A stretch of 64,000 bases of DNA from positions 1 through 64,000 of the forward strand of contig NZ_JAPIVK010000001.1 of NCBI RefSeq assembly GCF_026183675.1, written 5' to 3'. The position numbers and the translations under genes were made by a program. Below the pieces are notes generated by a model. That model was not told where the DNA came from and did not search any database. It saw only the letters and a program-made list of their open reading frames with translations. This document shows positions 1 through 8,260 of this stretch, piece after piece (the first letter of the stretch is position 1; the number at the start of each line of letters is the position of its first letter). Source of the stretch: Microbulbifer halophilus (GTDB lineage Bacteria; Pseudomonadota; Gammaproteobacteria; Pseudomonadales; Cellvibrionaceae).

Positions 1-33
1 CGCCAGTCACGGCGCTACGCGCCATGCCTGGCG
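1..33. repeat. Nested intergenic hairpin
   Basis: CGCCAG at 1-6 pairs with CTGGCG at 28-33, and inside it GGCGC-TAC-GCGCC forms a second stem. The element is cut by the window edge, so its full extent is unknown. It lies just beyond a minus-strand terminator and has no visible coding potential. Confidence 0.45.
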
Positions 34-38
34 CACAT

Positions 39-66
39 AAAAAAAAGGCCCCGCAATGCGGGGCCT
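39..66 (-). terminator. Rho-independent terminator, minus strand
   Basis: AGGCCCCGC (46-54) and GCGGGGCCT (58-66) form a perfect 9-bp stem around a three-base loop. Read on the minus strand the stem is followed by eight T (complement of A39-46). This is a textbook intrinsic terminator for a transcript arriving from the right, yet no convincing minus-strand gene lies in the 400 bp upstream. Confidence 0.8.
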
Positions 67-471
67 GAATCAGCGATGATGAGAGAAAACGGGAAGTCAC
101 GCAGTAATAACTGTTGCCATAACCCCGTGATGGATTCCCGGAATGTGGACCTTTCGACCCACACCCAGGTTACTGCAACCGCCATGCCAACTTTGCAGAT
201 GCAGTAAAATGGGGGCCTGCCGGCCTCGGGCGACTGCGGGAGCGAGACGTGTGAACCAACAGGGCTCGAGAAAGCCTGCTCCTGCACCAATATCAGGCAG
301 AAAGTCATGAATGAGAGGATGATCTGACAGTGACCAACTACAGGAAACCGGTCTCAATCTACACTCGGGGTGCGTGCCTTGCACCGGTGGATCGGTTAGC
401 ATCTATCGTTCAGTGGGTGCCAAAGACCAACCGGCCGCCCACCCGCTGTAGCGCACAAGAAAGGTTGTACT
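67..471. other. Long intergenic region, possible small RNA on minus strand
   Basis: About 400 bp separate the minus-strand terminator from the desaturase start. Open frames here lack family resemblance, and one runs through the terminator hairpin. The plus strand carries the desaturase leader, with a small stem GGTGC/GCACC at about 369-385 and AAAGG nine bases before the desaturase ATG. The minus strand has a terminator but no protein gene, so a non-coding RNA is possible. I compared it by eye with 6S, tmRNA and RNase P RNA and saw no match. Confidence 0.4.
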
Positions 472-1635
472 ATGAAATCAGTTAACGAAACCCGGGAGCC
501 GGCCACCGCGCCGCGCATCTGGGTTACCACCGTCCTCTTTGCCAGCACCGCGTTGGCGGCAGTGACCCTGGTGCCGCTGTACGGCGTACTGGTGGGCTTC
601 CACTGGTACCAGTGGCTGGCCTTCGCCGTCATCGGCGCCCTGTGCGGCTTCTCCATCACTGCCGGTTACCACCGTCTCTGGTCCCACCGCACCTACGAGG
701 CCCACTGGTCCCTGCGCCTGCTGTTCGCCCTCTTCGGCGCCGCCGCGCTGCAGAACAGCATCCTCGTCTGGTGTTCCGGACACCGCCGCCACCACCGACA
801 TGTGGACGACAACGACCAGGACCCCTACTCCGCCCGGCGCGGCTTCTGGTTTTCACATATCGGCTGGATGCTGCGCGACTACCCCAGCGGCAGGGAGGAC
901 TTCAGCAACGCCCGGGACCTGCAGCGCGACAGGATCGTCATGTGGCAGCACAACCACTATGTCCCCATCACCCTGGCCATGAACCTGGGCCTGCCGCTGC
1001 TGCTGGGCCTGCTCACCGGCGACGTGATCGGCATGCTGTTGCTGGCGGGCGTGCTGCGTATCGTGGTGAACCACCACACCACCTTCTTTATCAACTCCCT
1101 CGCCCATATCTGGGGCCGCCGCCCCTACACGGACGAAAACACGGCACGGGACAATGACCTGCTGGCATTTTTCACCTTCGGCGAGGGCTACCACAACTAC
1201 CACCACATCTTCCAGACCGATTACCGCAACGGTATCCGCTGGTACCAGTGGGACCCGACCAAGTGGCTGATCAGGACCGCCAGCTGGCTCGGCCTGGCGC
1301 GCAACCTGAAGACGGTACCCACGATGCGCATCCAGCGCGCCATGCTCACCATGCAATTCAAGCGCGCCGAGCAGAAGCTGCAGGAATCCAATCACAGGGA
1401 GAGCTGGCGCGAACTGCTGGAAAAGGAAGCCCAGGATTTTTCCGCGGCACTGAACGAGTGGAAGGAATTGCAGTCCCGCCGCTACGAGAACGCCCGCGAG
1501 CGCCTGCTGGCGAAGTGGGAGAGCGCCGCCATCCGTACGCGCGTCAAGGAGCTGGAATACAGCCTGAAGATGCAGCGCAAGCGCCTGCAGATCATGATGG
1601 AACAGTTCCACCTCTGCCCGGCCACTGCGACCTGA
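472..1635 (+). CDS. Membrane fatty acid (acyl-CoA) desaturase
   Basis: A 387-residue integral membrane di-iron desaturase that introduces a double bond, most likely at delta-9, into a saturated acyl chain. All three histidine clusters are present: HRLWSH at 67-72, HRRHH at 104-108 and HNYHH at 241-245, with the additional NHHTTF at 200-205 and NSLAH at 208-212. Hydrophobic segments lie at about 17-60, 82-100 and 164-198. The last ~100 residues are charged and predicted to be coiled coil, longer than the catalytic core needs. The ATG at 472 follows AAAGG. The gene stands alone and is followed by an intrinsic terminator. The family is certain; the exact regiospecificity and the carrier (CoA or phospholipid) cannot be read from the sequence. 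Confidence 0.92.
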   Translation: MKSVNETREPATAPRIWVTTVLFASTALAAVTLVPLYGVLVGFHWYQWLAFAVIGALCGFSITAGYHRLWSHRTYEAHWSLRLLFALFGAAALQNSILVWCSGHRRHHRHVDDNDQDPYSARRGFWFSHIGWMLRDYPSGREDFSNARDLQRDRIVMWQHNHYVPITLAMNLGLPLLLGLLTGDVIGMLLLAGVLRIVVNHHTTFFINSLAHIWGRRPYTDENTARDNDLLAFFTFGEGYHNYHHIFQTDYRNGIRWYQWDPTKWLIRTASWLGLARNLKTVPTMRIQRAMLTMQFKRAEQKLQESNHRESWRELLEKEAQDFSAALNEWKELQSRRYENARERLLAKWESAAIRTRVKELEYSLKMQRKRLQIMMEQFHLCPATAT

Positions 1636-1660
1636 TCCATTCGATTTGATTCGATCGTTG

Positions 1661-1687
1661 GGGCGAACCTTTGTGTTCGCCCTTTTT
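1661..1687 (+). terminator. Intrinsic terminator after desaturase
   Basis: GGGCGAAC (1661-1668) and GTTCGCCC (1675-1682) form a perfect stem with a six-base loop, followed by five T. The same stem with almost the same loop recurs at 52251-52271 without a T tract, so this terminator looks like a copy of a dispersed repeat placed where it can end transcription. Confidence 0.8.
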
Positions 1688-1729
1688 CGTTGGCCTTTCC
1701 CACTTTGTATCATTAGGTGATTCAGTGGC

Positions 1730-1840
1730 GGCGCTGGTACCGGTGGCTATTTGCCAGACACGCGGTGAATACGTCCATGTACGCTCTAATCGACATCCCT
1801 GTCTCATAAGGTCTGGCAAATAGCCGCCGGTACCAGCGCC
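1730..1840. repeat. Fold-back element with 30-bp inverted ends
   Basis: Bases 1730-1759 and 1811-1840 are inverted copies of each other with one mismatch in 30. The 51-bp interior holds two mini-hairpins, TAC-GTCCAT-GTA (near 1770-1781) and GAC-ATCCCT-GTC (1792-1803). Both have a loop of the form RTCCMT. The interior resembles that of the element at 13442-13636. There is no coding potential. It resembles a MITE, but no target duplication is obvious. Confidence 0.75.
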
Positions 1841-1999
1841 TTCGCATCAGCATTGGATTTCTATCTGGCTATTTGAACAGATCAAAAAGAAGCTTGAAGC
1901 CGACGCGAAGGTCCCGAAACCCTTCCCCGGCAGCAGGACCGGCTTTGAGTTGCCTTACTAGCACCGGCAAAGCAGGCCCCCAAGGGACGCCCCAACAAA

Positions 2000-4081
2000 T
2001 CACAGCGCCAGGCTGATATCCGCAAAGAAACTCCGCGGCTCGCCGATAAAATAGCGGTCCCCACCGCCCAGGCTCGAGTAATCCGCCCGCTCGGCATAAT
2101 CCACATCCGCCAGGTTGTGAACCCGCAAACCGACTTCCAGCTTTTCCGAAAGCCGCTGGCGCAGGCGCAGGTTCAGCAGGTCGTGGCCGTCGTAGCGGTG
2201 GTCGTTTTCGATATCCGTGTAATAGGCACCCATACGCCGCCACTGCAGCTCCGCCGTGGTGGCGTCTCCAGGGGACCACTGCAGGTTCAGCGTGTGCATA
2301 CGCCGCGGCGCCGTGTCGATATCGTTGCCGCGGGTTTCGATCAGCTCGGAAGAGCCCGGCGCGCTGACGTCGTTGGTATAGCGGTGGCGGGCCAGGGTGC
2401 CGGCCAGTGCCAGGCGCCAGCGGTCGGCCAGCTGCCAGCCGACATCGTATTCCAGCCCGTAGTGCCGGGTCTCGCCCTCGCTCAGGTTCAGGCGTTCCGA
2501 GGACTGGAAAATCACATCCGCCTTTTCCATATAGAAAGCGGTGAAACTGAACCGGAGCTGCTGCAATGTGCCGCGCAAGCCCAGCTCCAGGCTGTCGATG
2601 GACTCGGAATCCAGATCGGCTTCCATCTGGCCGTTCTGCAGCCGGTAGAGTTCCGTCACCTGGGGCGCGCGGAAACCGCGCGCCAGCCGGACAACACCGC
2701 TGAGGCGATCACTGAAATGGTGCAGCAGGCTCGCATCGGCGGACAGGTTGGCAAAATCGTCGCGGCGATCCGCCGGCCGCGTGTAGCGGCAGCCCTCGGC
2801 GCCGGTGTAGCTACTGATGCAGATGGAGCCATCCTCGGCGGTATCGCCGCTGATCATGCGGTTGTCGTAGTCGTAGCGGAGATATTCGTAGCGGGCGCCG
2901 GCAGACAGCTGCGTGGCCCCGGACAGCGCGAATTCCGCGCTGGAAAATGCGGCCGCCACTGCCGCAGTCACGTCGTAATCGTAGTGTCGCCCCGCGGGAA
3001 ACGACGAGAAGCCACCCTCCTGGCTCTGCTCCAGCCAGCCGTCGGTCAGTTCCAGGTCGACCCCGCTGGTGACGGACAGGTTTTCCGAGGCGGATGTAAA
3101 ATAGGCACTCTTGATACCCACACCGCGCTGGCCGTTTTCCTCCAGCGGCGTCCCCGGCAGGAAGTGCATCAGGAACTGCATCTCAGTGGCGCGTGCGTAA
3201 GGGGTCAGCAGCCAGCGGTTGCCGCTGTCGGTCTCGCCCTCGATACGGGTCTGGACACGCGCCGAGCGGCTGTCGCGGAAGGCTTCCGGATTGGGGTTCT
3301 CGCGCTTGCGCGACGTGTCTTTGTAGGCACCCTTACCGGACACATAGCCGGCGGTTTCCTGGTTCAGGTTGCTCAGGTTCAGCAGTGTGCGAGCGCTCAC
3401 CGCCCCGCCGTCAAAATCGTGGCGCAGGGTCAGTTTCTGCTGGTCGAACCCCGAATCGCGCTTGTAACCACCGTCGCTGGCGCCGTTGAAACCGATCCGG
3501 TAGCCGTGCCGGCCGGCGACCCGGCTGCCGCTGGCCTTGAAGCGCCGGTAATCGTTGGCGCCGGCCTCCAGCGACAGGCGACTGTCCCCCCCGGCCGGCG
3601 CCTCGCTGATCAGGTTGATCACGCCGTGCTGCGCATCCGATCCGTAGAGCACCGACGCGGGGCCGCGCAGCACCTCGATACGGCCCGCCTGCTCGCTGTT
3701 GAGATCGAACAACTGGTTGACGTTGCAGAAGCCGGTGCCCCGCACCGGCACGCCGTCTTCCGCAATCGCGAAGGACCCGCAACTGCCGGCGCCGGTAAGG
3801 ACCGGCGAGCGCAGCGCCGTCAGATGCTCCTGGCCGTTGCCGCGGCTGATCCAGACACCCGGCGCGCGCGCCAGCGCCTCGCTGATATGCACTGCGCTCA
3901 CCCGCCGCAACTCGTCGGAGGAGATGACGGCGAGGCTCTCCGCCAGCGAAGTCAGGGATCGCTGATCCCGCGAGGCGGTTACCGAAAGGGTTTCCAGGTC
4001 TGTGGCCGCATCTGCGACAGGCACGGCCGACACCAGGGCGAGCAGCAGCCCGGCGCCGGTTTTCTGGTGGAAGTGGTTCAT
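2000..4081 (-). CDS. TonB-dependent outer membrane receptor
   Basis: A 693-residue outer membrane transporter energised by TonB. It begins with a signal peptide (cleavage expected after VADA, residue 25). A TonB-box-like ETLSVTAS stretch follows at 30-37, then a plug domain at about 45-165 with the typical IEVLRGPASVLYGS motif near 135-148, then a beta-barrel to the C-terminus. Two cysteines in the plug (101 and 119) flank a glycine-rich loop, and another pair sits in a predicted extracellular loop; both could form disulfides. The gene is monocistronic, and a 150-bp gap separates it from the next operon. The substrate cannot be assigned: no iron, cobalamin or sugar gene is adjacent. The family call is firm. 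Confidence 0.9.
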   Translation of the reverse strand: MNHFHQKTGAGLLLALVSAVPVADAATDLETLSVTASRDQRSLTSLAESLAVISSDELRRVSAVHISEALARAPGVWISRGNGQEHLTALRSPVLTGAGSCGSFAIAEDGVPVRGTGFCNVNQLFDLNSEQAGRIEVLRGPASVLYGSDAQHGVINLISEAPAGGDSRLSLEAGANDYRRFKASGSRVAGRHGYRIGFNGASDGGYKRDSGFDQQKLTLRHDFDGGAVSARTLLNLSNLNQETAGYVSGKGAYKDTSRKRENPNPEAFRDSRSARVQTRIEGETDSGNRWLLTPYARATEMQFLMHFLPGTPLEENGQRGVGIKSAYFTSASENLSVTSGVDLELTDGWLEQSQEGGFSSFPAGRHYDYDVTAAVAAAFSSAEFALSGATQLSAGARYEYLRYDYDNRMISGDTAEDGSICISSYTGAEGCRYTRPADRRDDFANLSADASLLHHFSDRLSGVVRLARGFRAPQVTELYRLQNGQMEADLDSESIDSLELGLRGTLQQLRFSFTAFYMEKADVIFQSSERLNLSEGETRHYGLEYDVGWQLADRWRLALAGTLARHRYTNDVSAPGSSELIETRGNDIDTAPRRMHTLNLQWSPGDATTAELQWRRMGAYYTDIENDHRYDGHDLLNLRLRQRLSEKLEVGLRVHNLADVDYAERADYSSLGGGDRYFIGEPRSFFADISLAL

Positions 4082-4232
4082 GGGGCAACCCGAATTATCT
4101 GGCGTTATCGATAGAGGCGACTCCGGAAGCAGAGGGTATGCGTTTCGCCCGCGGGAGAAAACCGTCGGTCGGTTTTTGCCACCCGGGTTTCGGGGGCGCG
4201 ATTTACCGTCCGGGGTGTCCCGGCAACGGGAG

Positions 4233-5240
4233 TTATCGGAGAGTGCGCGAAGCCGCGAACTGGCGCATGGAGTAGCTCACCCGCTCTTCCACATTCTTTT
4301 CCAGCTGTTCCAGGTCGAACCGCTCGATATGCTGCAGCCGGCCGGCCAGGCCCACACCGTTGGCAACCTGGATCGCCAGTCCCGGCCGCGCGTTGGCCTC
4401 CAGCAGCAGCGGGCCGCGCCGGCGGTCGAGGACGATATCGCAGCCGAGATAGCCGAGACCGGTCATCTCGTAACAGCTCGCCGCCAGTCGCACCAGGTCG
4501 CGCCAGCCGGGCACCTGCAGTTTGCCGAAGGGCATCTCCGTATCCGGGTGCCGGTTGATGCGCAGGCCGCGCTGTACCGCGTGGCAGCTCCTACCGGTGG
4601 CGAGATCGATACCCACACCGACGGCGCCCTGGTGCAGGTTGGCCTTGCCGTCGGAATCGTGGGTGGAACAGCGCAACATGGCCATTACCGGGAAACCGCG
4701 GAAGACGATCACGCGGATATCCGGCACGCCCTCGAAGGAATAGTTGTCGAACACCGGATCGAAATCCACCAGCGCCTCGACCATCACCCGGTCCGGCTTG
4801 CCGCCCAGGCTGTAGAGACCGCTGGTGATATTGCTGACGTGGCGCAGGATATCCTGGGCCGTCACTTCCGCACCGGAGGGTTTGCGGTATTTGTCGCCAT
4901 CGCGGCCTACCACCACCAGAATGCCCTTGCCGCCGGAGCCCCGCGCCGGTTTGACCACGAACTGCCACAGCGGCTCGATCACTTTCAGTACCTGCGAGCG
5001 GCTGGGCTGGGTCTCGAAGGCGGCGATCAGTTCCGGGGTGGGGATGCCACTGCGTTTGGCGGCGCGCTTGGTACTGAGCTTGTCGTCGACGATCGGGTAT
5101 TTGTCGCGATCGTTGTAGCGCGCGATGTAGTTGATGTTGCGCGCGTTCATACCCAGCACGCCCATGCGGTGGAGTGCCATCGGCGATACCAGGCCACCGC
5201 GCAGCTTGGCCAGGAACTGGGGCAGGGAAAAAGCGCCCAT
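4233..5240 (-). CDS. ATP-grasp alpha-L-glutamate ligase-like protein
   Basis: A 335-residue cytoplasmic ATP-grasp protein related to RimK-type amino acid ligases. The glycine-rich nucleotide loop VKPARGSGGKGILVV lies at 97-111, and a C-terminal LLEANARPGLAIQ motif carries the metal-binding Glu and Asn. Its ATG follows the TAG of the upstream gene with no intervening base, so the two are probably translationally coupled. This gene type is regularly found with an inactive-transglutaminase membrane protein and a retropepsin, as here. The reaction is inferred to be ATP-driven addition of an amino acid or peptide to an acceptor; donor and acceptor are unknown. Confidence 0.85.
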   Translation of the reverse strand: MGAFSLPQFLAKLRGGLVSPMALHRMGVLGMNARNINYIARYNDRDKYPIVDDKLSTKRAAKRSGIPTPELIAAFETQPSRSQVLKVIEPLWQFVVKPARGSGGKGILVVVGRDGDKYRKPSGAEVTAQDILRHVSNITSGLYSLGGKPDRVMVEALVDFDPVFDNYSFEGVPDIRVIVFRGFPVMAMLRCSTHDSDGKANLHQGAVGVGIDLATGRSCHAVQRGLRINRHPDTEMPFGKLQVPGWRDLVRLAASCYEMTGLGYLGCDIVLDRRRGPLLLEANARPGLAIQVANGVGLAGRLQHIERFDLEQLEKNVEERVSYSMRQFAASRTLR

Positions 5241-6773
5241 CTATTTCACCAACTGCCGGAAACGCATCAGTTCGGCGAGGCGGTAACCGGTGTAGTTGCC
5301 GATCACCAGGATCAGCCCCAGCAGTACCAGCAGCAGCTCGGGGAAATTGAAGGTCCAGTGTTCGACATAGTGGTTGGTCATCACCCACCAGGCCAGCACC
5401 GCCACCAACAGGCTGCCGCCCGCCTGCACCACCACCTCGTAGGGACCGTCCTCCTCCCAGACGATGGACATGCGTTCGATGGTCCAGGCGAGAATGATCA
5501 TGGGGAAGAAAGTCACCGTCAGCGCCTGTTCGATTCCCAGCTTGTAGCTGACCACACTGATGGCGCCCATCAGTATCACCACCGTGACCACCACGGCGGC
5601 AATCCTCGACACCAGTAACAGGTTGAGACGACTGAGGTAGAAGCGCACCCAGAGGCCGAGAATCAGTATCAGCACGAAAATCGACAGGCCGGTAAACAGG
5701 CGGGTTTCGATAAAGGCGATCGCCAGCAGCACCGGCATGAAGGTGCCGGAAGTGCGCAGGCCGACGAAGACCCGCAGCAACACCACCACCAGCGCGCCCA
5801 CCGGCACCAGCAGGATCAGTTTGAAAATGCTCTGCTGCTCGATCGGCAGGCTGTAGATGGAAAAGTCCACCAGCGCTTCCTTTTCCCTGCTGGTACTGAG
5901 CATGGAAACTTCCCGCGCGGGCACGTCGTTGGAGATCACCGAGAAGGTTACGCGGGAATTGCGACCACCCTCCACGTCCAGCAGGCTCTTGCCCCCGCGC
6001 TGCCAGATAAAGAAATTTTCCGGTACACCGGGGGAGCCGCTGTGGGGTTCGAATACCACCCAGCGCTTGCCGTCGTAGACCTCCAGCAAGTCCTCCGGGT
6101 CCAGTCGGCGGCGGTCGTCCTCGAGATAGAGGCCGCGGATGCGGTGGGCGGGAATATCGGCAACCGCCAGTACCAACAGCGCCACATCCACCAGCGAGCG
6201 GTCTTTGTAGTAGCCGAAGATCAGGTTGCGGTCCTGGTTGCGCGGATCCCCCAGCGCGGTAAGCAACTGGGTTGTCAGTGTCTCCACATCCGCAGAGCGT
6301 TCGCGGGCCGTGTCCACCAGGGAGTAGATGGCCTGCCGCACCGCCTCCTGCTCGCGCGCACCCAGGAAGGGTTTCTCCACCCCGGTACTCAGGTCCAGCG
6401 GCTGCTCCAGCGGTGCGCCGGGAGTCTGGTGCACGTCGAGCTGGTAGAAGAGAGACTGGGGGCCAGTGGCGGAGCGCCGCGACCAGACAGCACGATGCTC
6501 GTCATCTTCGCTGATGACATTGAAACCGTAGCCGGAGGAGCTGAAACTCTCGTTCAGCACCTGCATGTTGCGCTGCTCCCGCGGCAGTGTCAGCGCCGCC
6601 TTGACCGGATCACCGTCGGCGGTAAAGCGCACCTTGGCCTCGATGGTCCAGACGGTGCGATACTCACCCGGCAAAAGCGGGAATCCAAGGTCGCGGTTTT
6701 TGTAGATGGTCAGCCCCGCGCCCATCAGAGCGAGCAGCGCAGCCAGAATATAGACCTGAGCGCGTGGCGACAT
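5241..6773 (-). CDS. Membrane protein with degenerate transglutaminase domain and 7-TM C-terminus
   Basis: A 510-residue protein in two parts. A single N-terminal anchor (about 6-24) precedes a periplasmic transglutaminase-fold domain (about 35-300). A C-terminal half follows with about seven hydrophobic helices (308-500). The core motif reads RSLVDVALLVLAVADIPAHR (192-211), where the catalytic Cys of active transglutaminases is replaced by Leu194; the WVVFEPHSG strand lacks the usual DPT. The domain is therefore expected to bind rather than cross-link. The gene sits 57 bp after the retropepsin gene and directly abuts the ATP-grasp gene. It probably anchors a ligase/protease partnership across the inner membrane, which is inference from gene context. 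Confidence 0.87.
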   Translation of the reverse strand: MSPRAQVYILAALLALMGAGLTIYKNRDLGFPLLPGEYRTVWTIEAKVRFTADGDPVKAALTLPREQRNMQVLNESFSSSGYGFNVISEDDEHRAVWSRRSATGPQSLFYQLDVHQTPGAPLEQPLDLSTGVEKPFLGAREQEAVRQAIYSLVDTARERSADVETLTTQLLTALGDPRNQDRNLIFGYYKDRSLVDVALLVLAVADIPAHRIRGLYLEDDRRRLDPEDLLEVYDGKRWVVFEPHSGSPGVPENFFIWQRGGKSLLDVEGGRNSRVTFSVISNDVPAREVSMLSTSREKEALVDFSIYSLPIEQQSIFKLILLVPVGALVVVLLRVFVGLRTSGTFMPVLLAIAFIETRLFTGLSIFVLILILGLWVRFYLSRLNLLLVSRIAAVVVTVVILMGAISVVSYKLGIEQALTVTFFPMIILAWTIERMSIVWEEDGPYEVVVQAGGSLLVAVLAWWVMTNHYVEHWTFNFPELLLVLLGLILVIGNYTGYRLAELMRFRQLVK

Positions 6774-6830
6774 TCGCCAATCCCCATCGTGAGCGGAGCG
6801 CCGGGATCACCGGCGCTCCTTCTTATTCGG

Positions 6831-7526
6831 TTATTTGCTTAAGGGCGGCCTGGGCTGGCCCTGGACATTGCGGCGGCTCACGTCCACCACCGCTGCGTCC
6901 TTGAGAAAGTTGCGCCCTACCAGCAGCGGATAGTCGAGGCTGCTGCGATCAGTCAGGTTCACCTCGACCATATGGGTGACTTGGCCCATAGTCAGGCTCA
7001 TATCCACCACCGGGCGGCGCTGGCTTTCGAAACCCGGGCGCGCCACGCGCACGTAGCGCTTCACCGGCAACTCGATGGTAACCGGTTCGCTATTGTCGTT
7101 GGGCGCGGCGAGCTTGAAACGTATCCACTCCTTGCCGTCGCGCTCGAAAGGCTGCAGCTCTTTCGCGCTGAGTGAGGAAGTGGGGGCGCCGGAATCGATC
7201 AGCGAATCGAGAATCAGGCCGCCGGGCTCAATGGAGACGGACTCCACCGAGCCGAGTACCAGCTTGTCTTTCGCCACCGGCACTTCGACCACCGTCTCGA
7301 ATCTCCGTTCGATCACCCGCTCGACGACTTTGACTTCGGGTTCCTGGCAGACGACTTCTTCGGGCTGCGGGCACTGCTGCCCCTCGCCAACGGCTTCCGG
7401 TTGCCCGCTCACCGGGGGCGATTCGACGGGCTCCGGCGCCCCGCTCCGGGAGCTCATGAACGGCAGCGACTCGCAACCGGCCAGCAGGCTAGCCAACAAC
7501 AACCATGAAATGGGAGAGATCCGCAT
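6831..7526 (-). CDS. Retropepsin-like lipoprotein (ATP-dependent zinc protease family)
   Basis: A 231-residue protein from the ATG at 7526. A longer reading frame exists upstream, but this start gives a clean lipoprotein signal, SLLAGC with lipidated Cys18. The retropepsin-fold domain of the family often annotated as ATP-dependent zinc protease/RimB-like occupies about 85-225. The catalytic motif reads LIDSGAPTSSLSA around Asp111, with DSG where the family usually has DTG; retropepsins with DSG can be active. Downstream YPLLVGRNFLKD is the second conserved strand. Residues 25-70 are a Pro/Glu-rich linker. It is the first gene of the three-gene operon. Membrane anchoring to the periplasmic side would place it beside the transglutaminase-like domain. 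Confidence 0.85.
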   Translation of the reverse strand: MRISPISWLLLASLLAGCESLPFMSSRSGAPEPVESPPVSGQPEAVGEGQQCPQPEEVVCQEPEVKVVERVIERRFETVVEVPVAKDKLVLGSVESVSIEPGGLILDSLIDSGAPTSSLSAKELQPFERDGKEWIRFKLAAPNDNSEPVTIELPVKRYVRVARPGFESQRRPVVDMSLTMGQVTHMVEVNLTDRSSLDYPLLVGRNFLKDAAVVDVSRRNVQGQPRPPLSK

Positions 7527-7859
7527 TTTCCTGTTTACTACCTTAAGGCCTTTCAGGCCATCCCTGTGCGACAAGGCTTTCCATGCTTGTTCTATGCCGG
7601 AGAGTCCCGCCTCCGTTTCGCGCAAAGGGCGGATAGTACCGCATCCGCCGGGCAGCTGAACAGCGACTGATCATCACTATAGGCAGCGCCGGACCGGGCG
7701 GACGGGGGGCAGCCGCGGCGCGGAGCGGAAGCTTCCCGAGCGCGGTAGACAGTGAACCCTCACTGACACACTCAAGTTTCGGAGTTGGAGACACCTGCCA
7801 ATGGCGCCCCGCACCGACTCCCGAAACTGGCGTGACAGAGGCGCCCTGCGCTGTGCCGT
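7527..7859. other. Intergenic region with an inverted repeat
   Basis: This stretch lies between the start of the retropepsin operon and the stop of the yqcC-like gene. It holds the minus-strand promoter region of the operon and, at 7771-7829, an imperfect inverted repeat: CTCAAGTTTCGGAGTTGG near its left end and CCGACTCCCGAAACTG at 7814-7829. The left half recurs at 27530-27549. No other gene is visible. Confidence 0.55.
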
Positions 7860-8183
7860 TCAGCCCTGCTGCAGGCGTGTATCGATGGCTTCCAGCAGCT
7901 CGATCAAGGCCCCGGCGCCCCCGGTCTCCTTGAAGAATTCCTCCGCGATCGGCGCAATACCACATTGCTGCGGCAGCGGCTGTTCCGTCCGCACCAGCTG
8001 TCCCATGCGGGGGATGAAAACGAACTGCAGCCATTCCGGCAGGGTCAGCGTATCCACACAGAAGGGTTCGGTGCTGGCCAGCGCCTCCGGCGACGGCGGC
8101 TCCGAGCGCCACAGGTCCATGCGGCGCAGCTCCGCTTCCAGCTGCAACAGTTGATCGGCGATATCGGAATAAATGGCTTTCAT
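7860..8183 (-). CDS. YqcC-family (DUF446) small protein
   Basis: A 107-residue cytoplasmic protein starting MKAIYSDIADQLLQLEAELR. It has the family's helical N-terminus, the RRMDLW segment and the conserved PFCVDTLTLPEWLQFVFIPR block (about 42-61), which defines the YqcC/DUF446 family. The function is unknown; in enterobacteria yqcC lies next to the pseudouridine synthase truC, but no such gene is adjacent here. The ATG at 8183 is chosen because the upstream extension of the frame is low-quality sequence crossing the dinG promoter side. Confidence 0.85.
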   Translation of the reverse strand: MKAIYSDIADQLLQLEAELRRMDLWRSEPPSPEALASTEPFCVDTLTLPEWLQFVFIPRMGQLVRTEQPLPQQCGIAPIAEEFFKETGGAGALIELLEAIDTRLQQG

Positions 8184-8200
8184 GTATTCGTTGGCGGTCC

Positions 8201-8228
8201 GTAATTGGTGATTGATGGTCGGTAAGTG
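8201..8228. repeat. Degenerate G/T-rich intergenic repeat
   Basis: The sequence is a run of ATTGGTGATTG-like units (GTAATTGGTGATTGATGGTC at its left end). Similar degenerate TGGT/GAGTG-rich strings occur at 10407-10491, 11768-11811 and 33375-33411, always between genes. Confidence 0.4.
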
Positions 8229-8260
8229 CCGTGGGATGCGCCACGCGCACCGAGTCCCCA

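Noticed and set aside
67-402. 6S RNA, tmRNA or RNase P RNA on the minus strand
   Set aside because: Characteristic conserved sequences of these RNAs are missing, and neighbours such as zapA or smpB are absent.
97-402. Minus-strand 101-codon frame upstream of the terminator
   Set aside because: Composition unlike a protein, no Shine-Dalgarno sequence, no family; kept only as possible RNA gene space.
2117-4114. Long open frame opposite the TonB receptor
   Set aside because: It is an antisense shadow in GC-rich DNA: no family resemblance, repetitive Ala/Gln/Val/Arg composition, and the opposite strand encodes a clear receptor.
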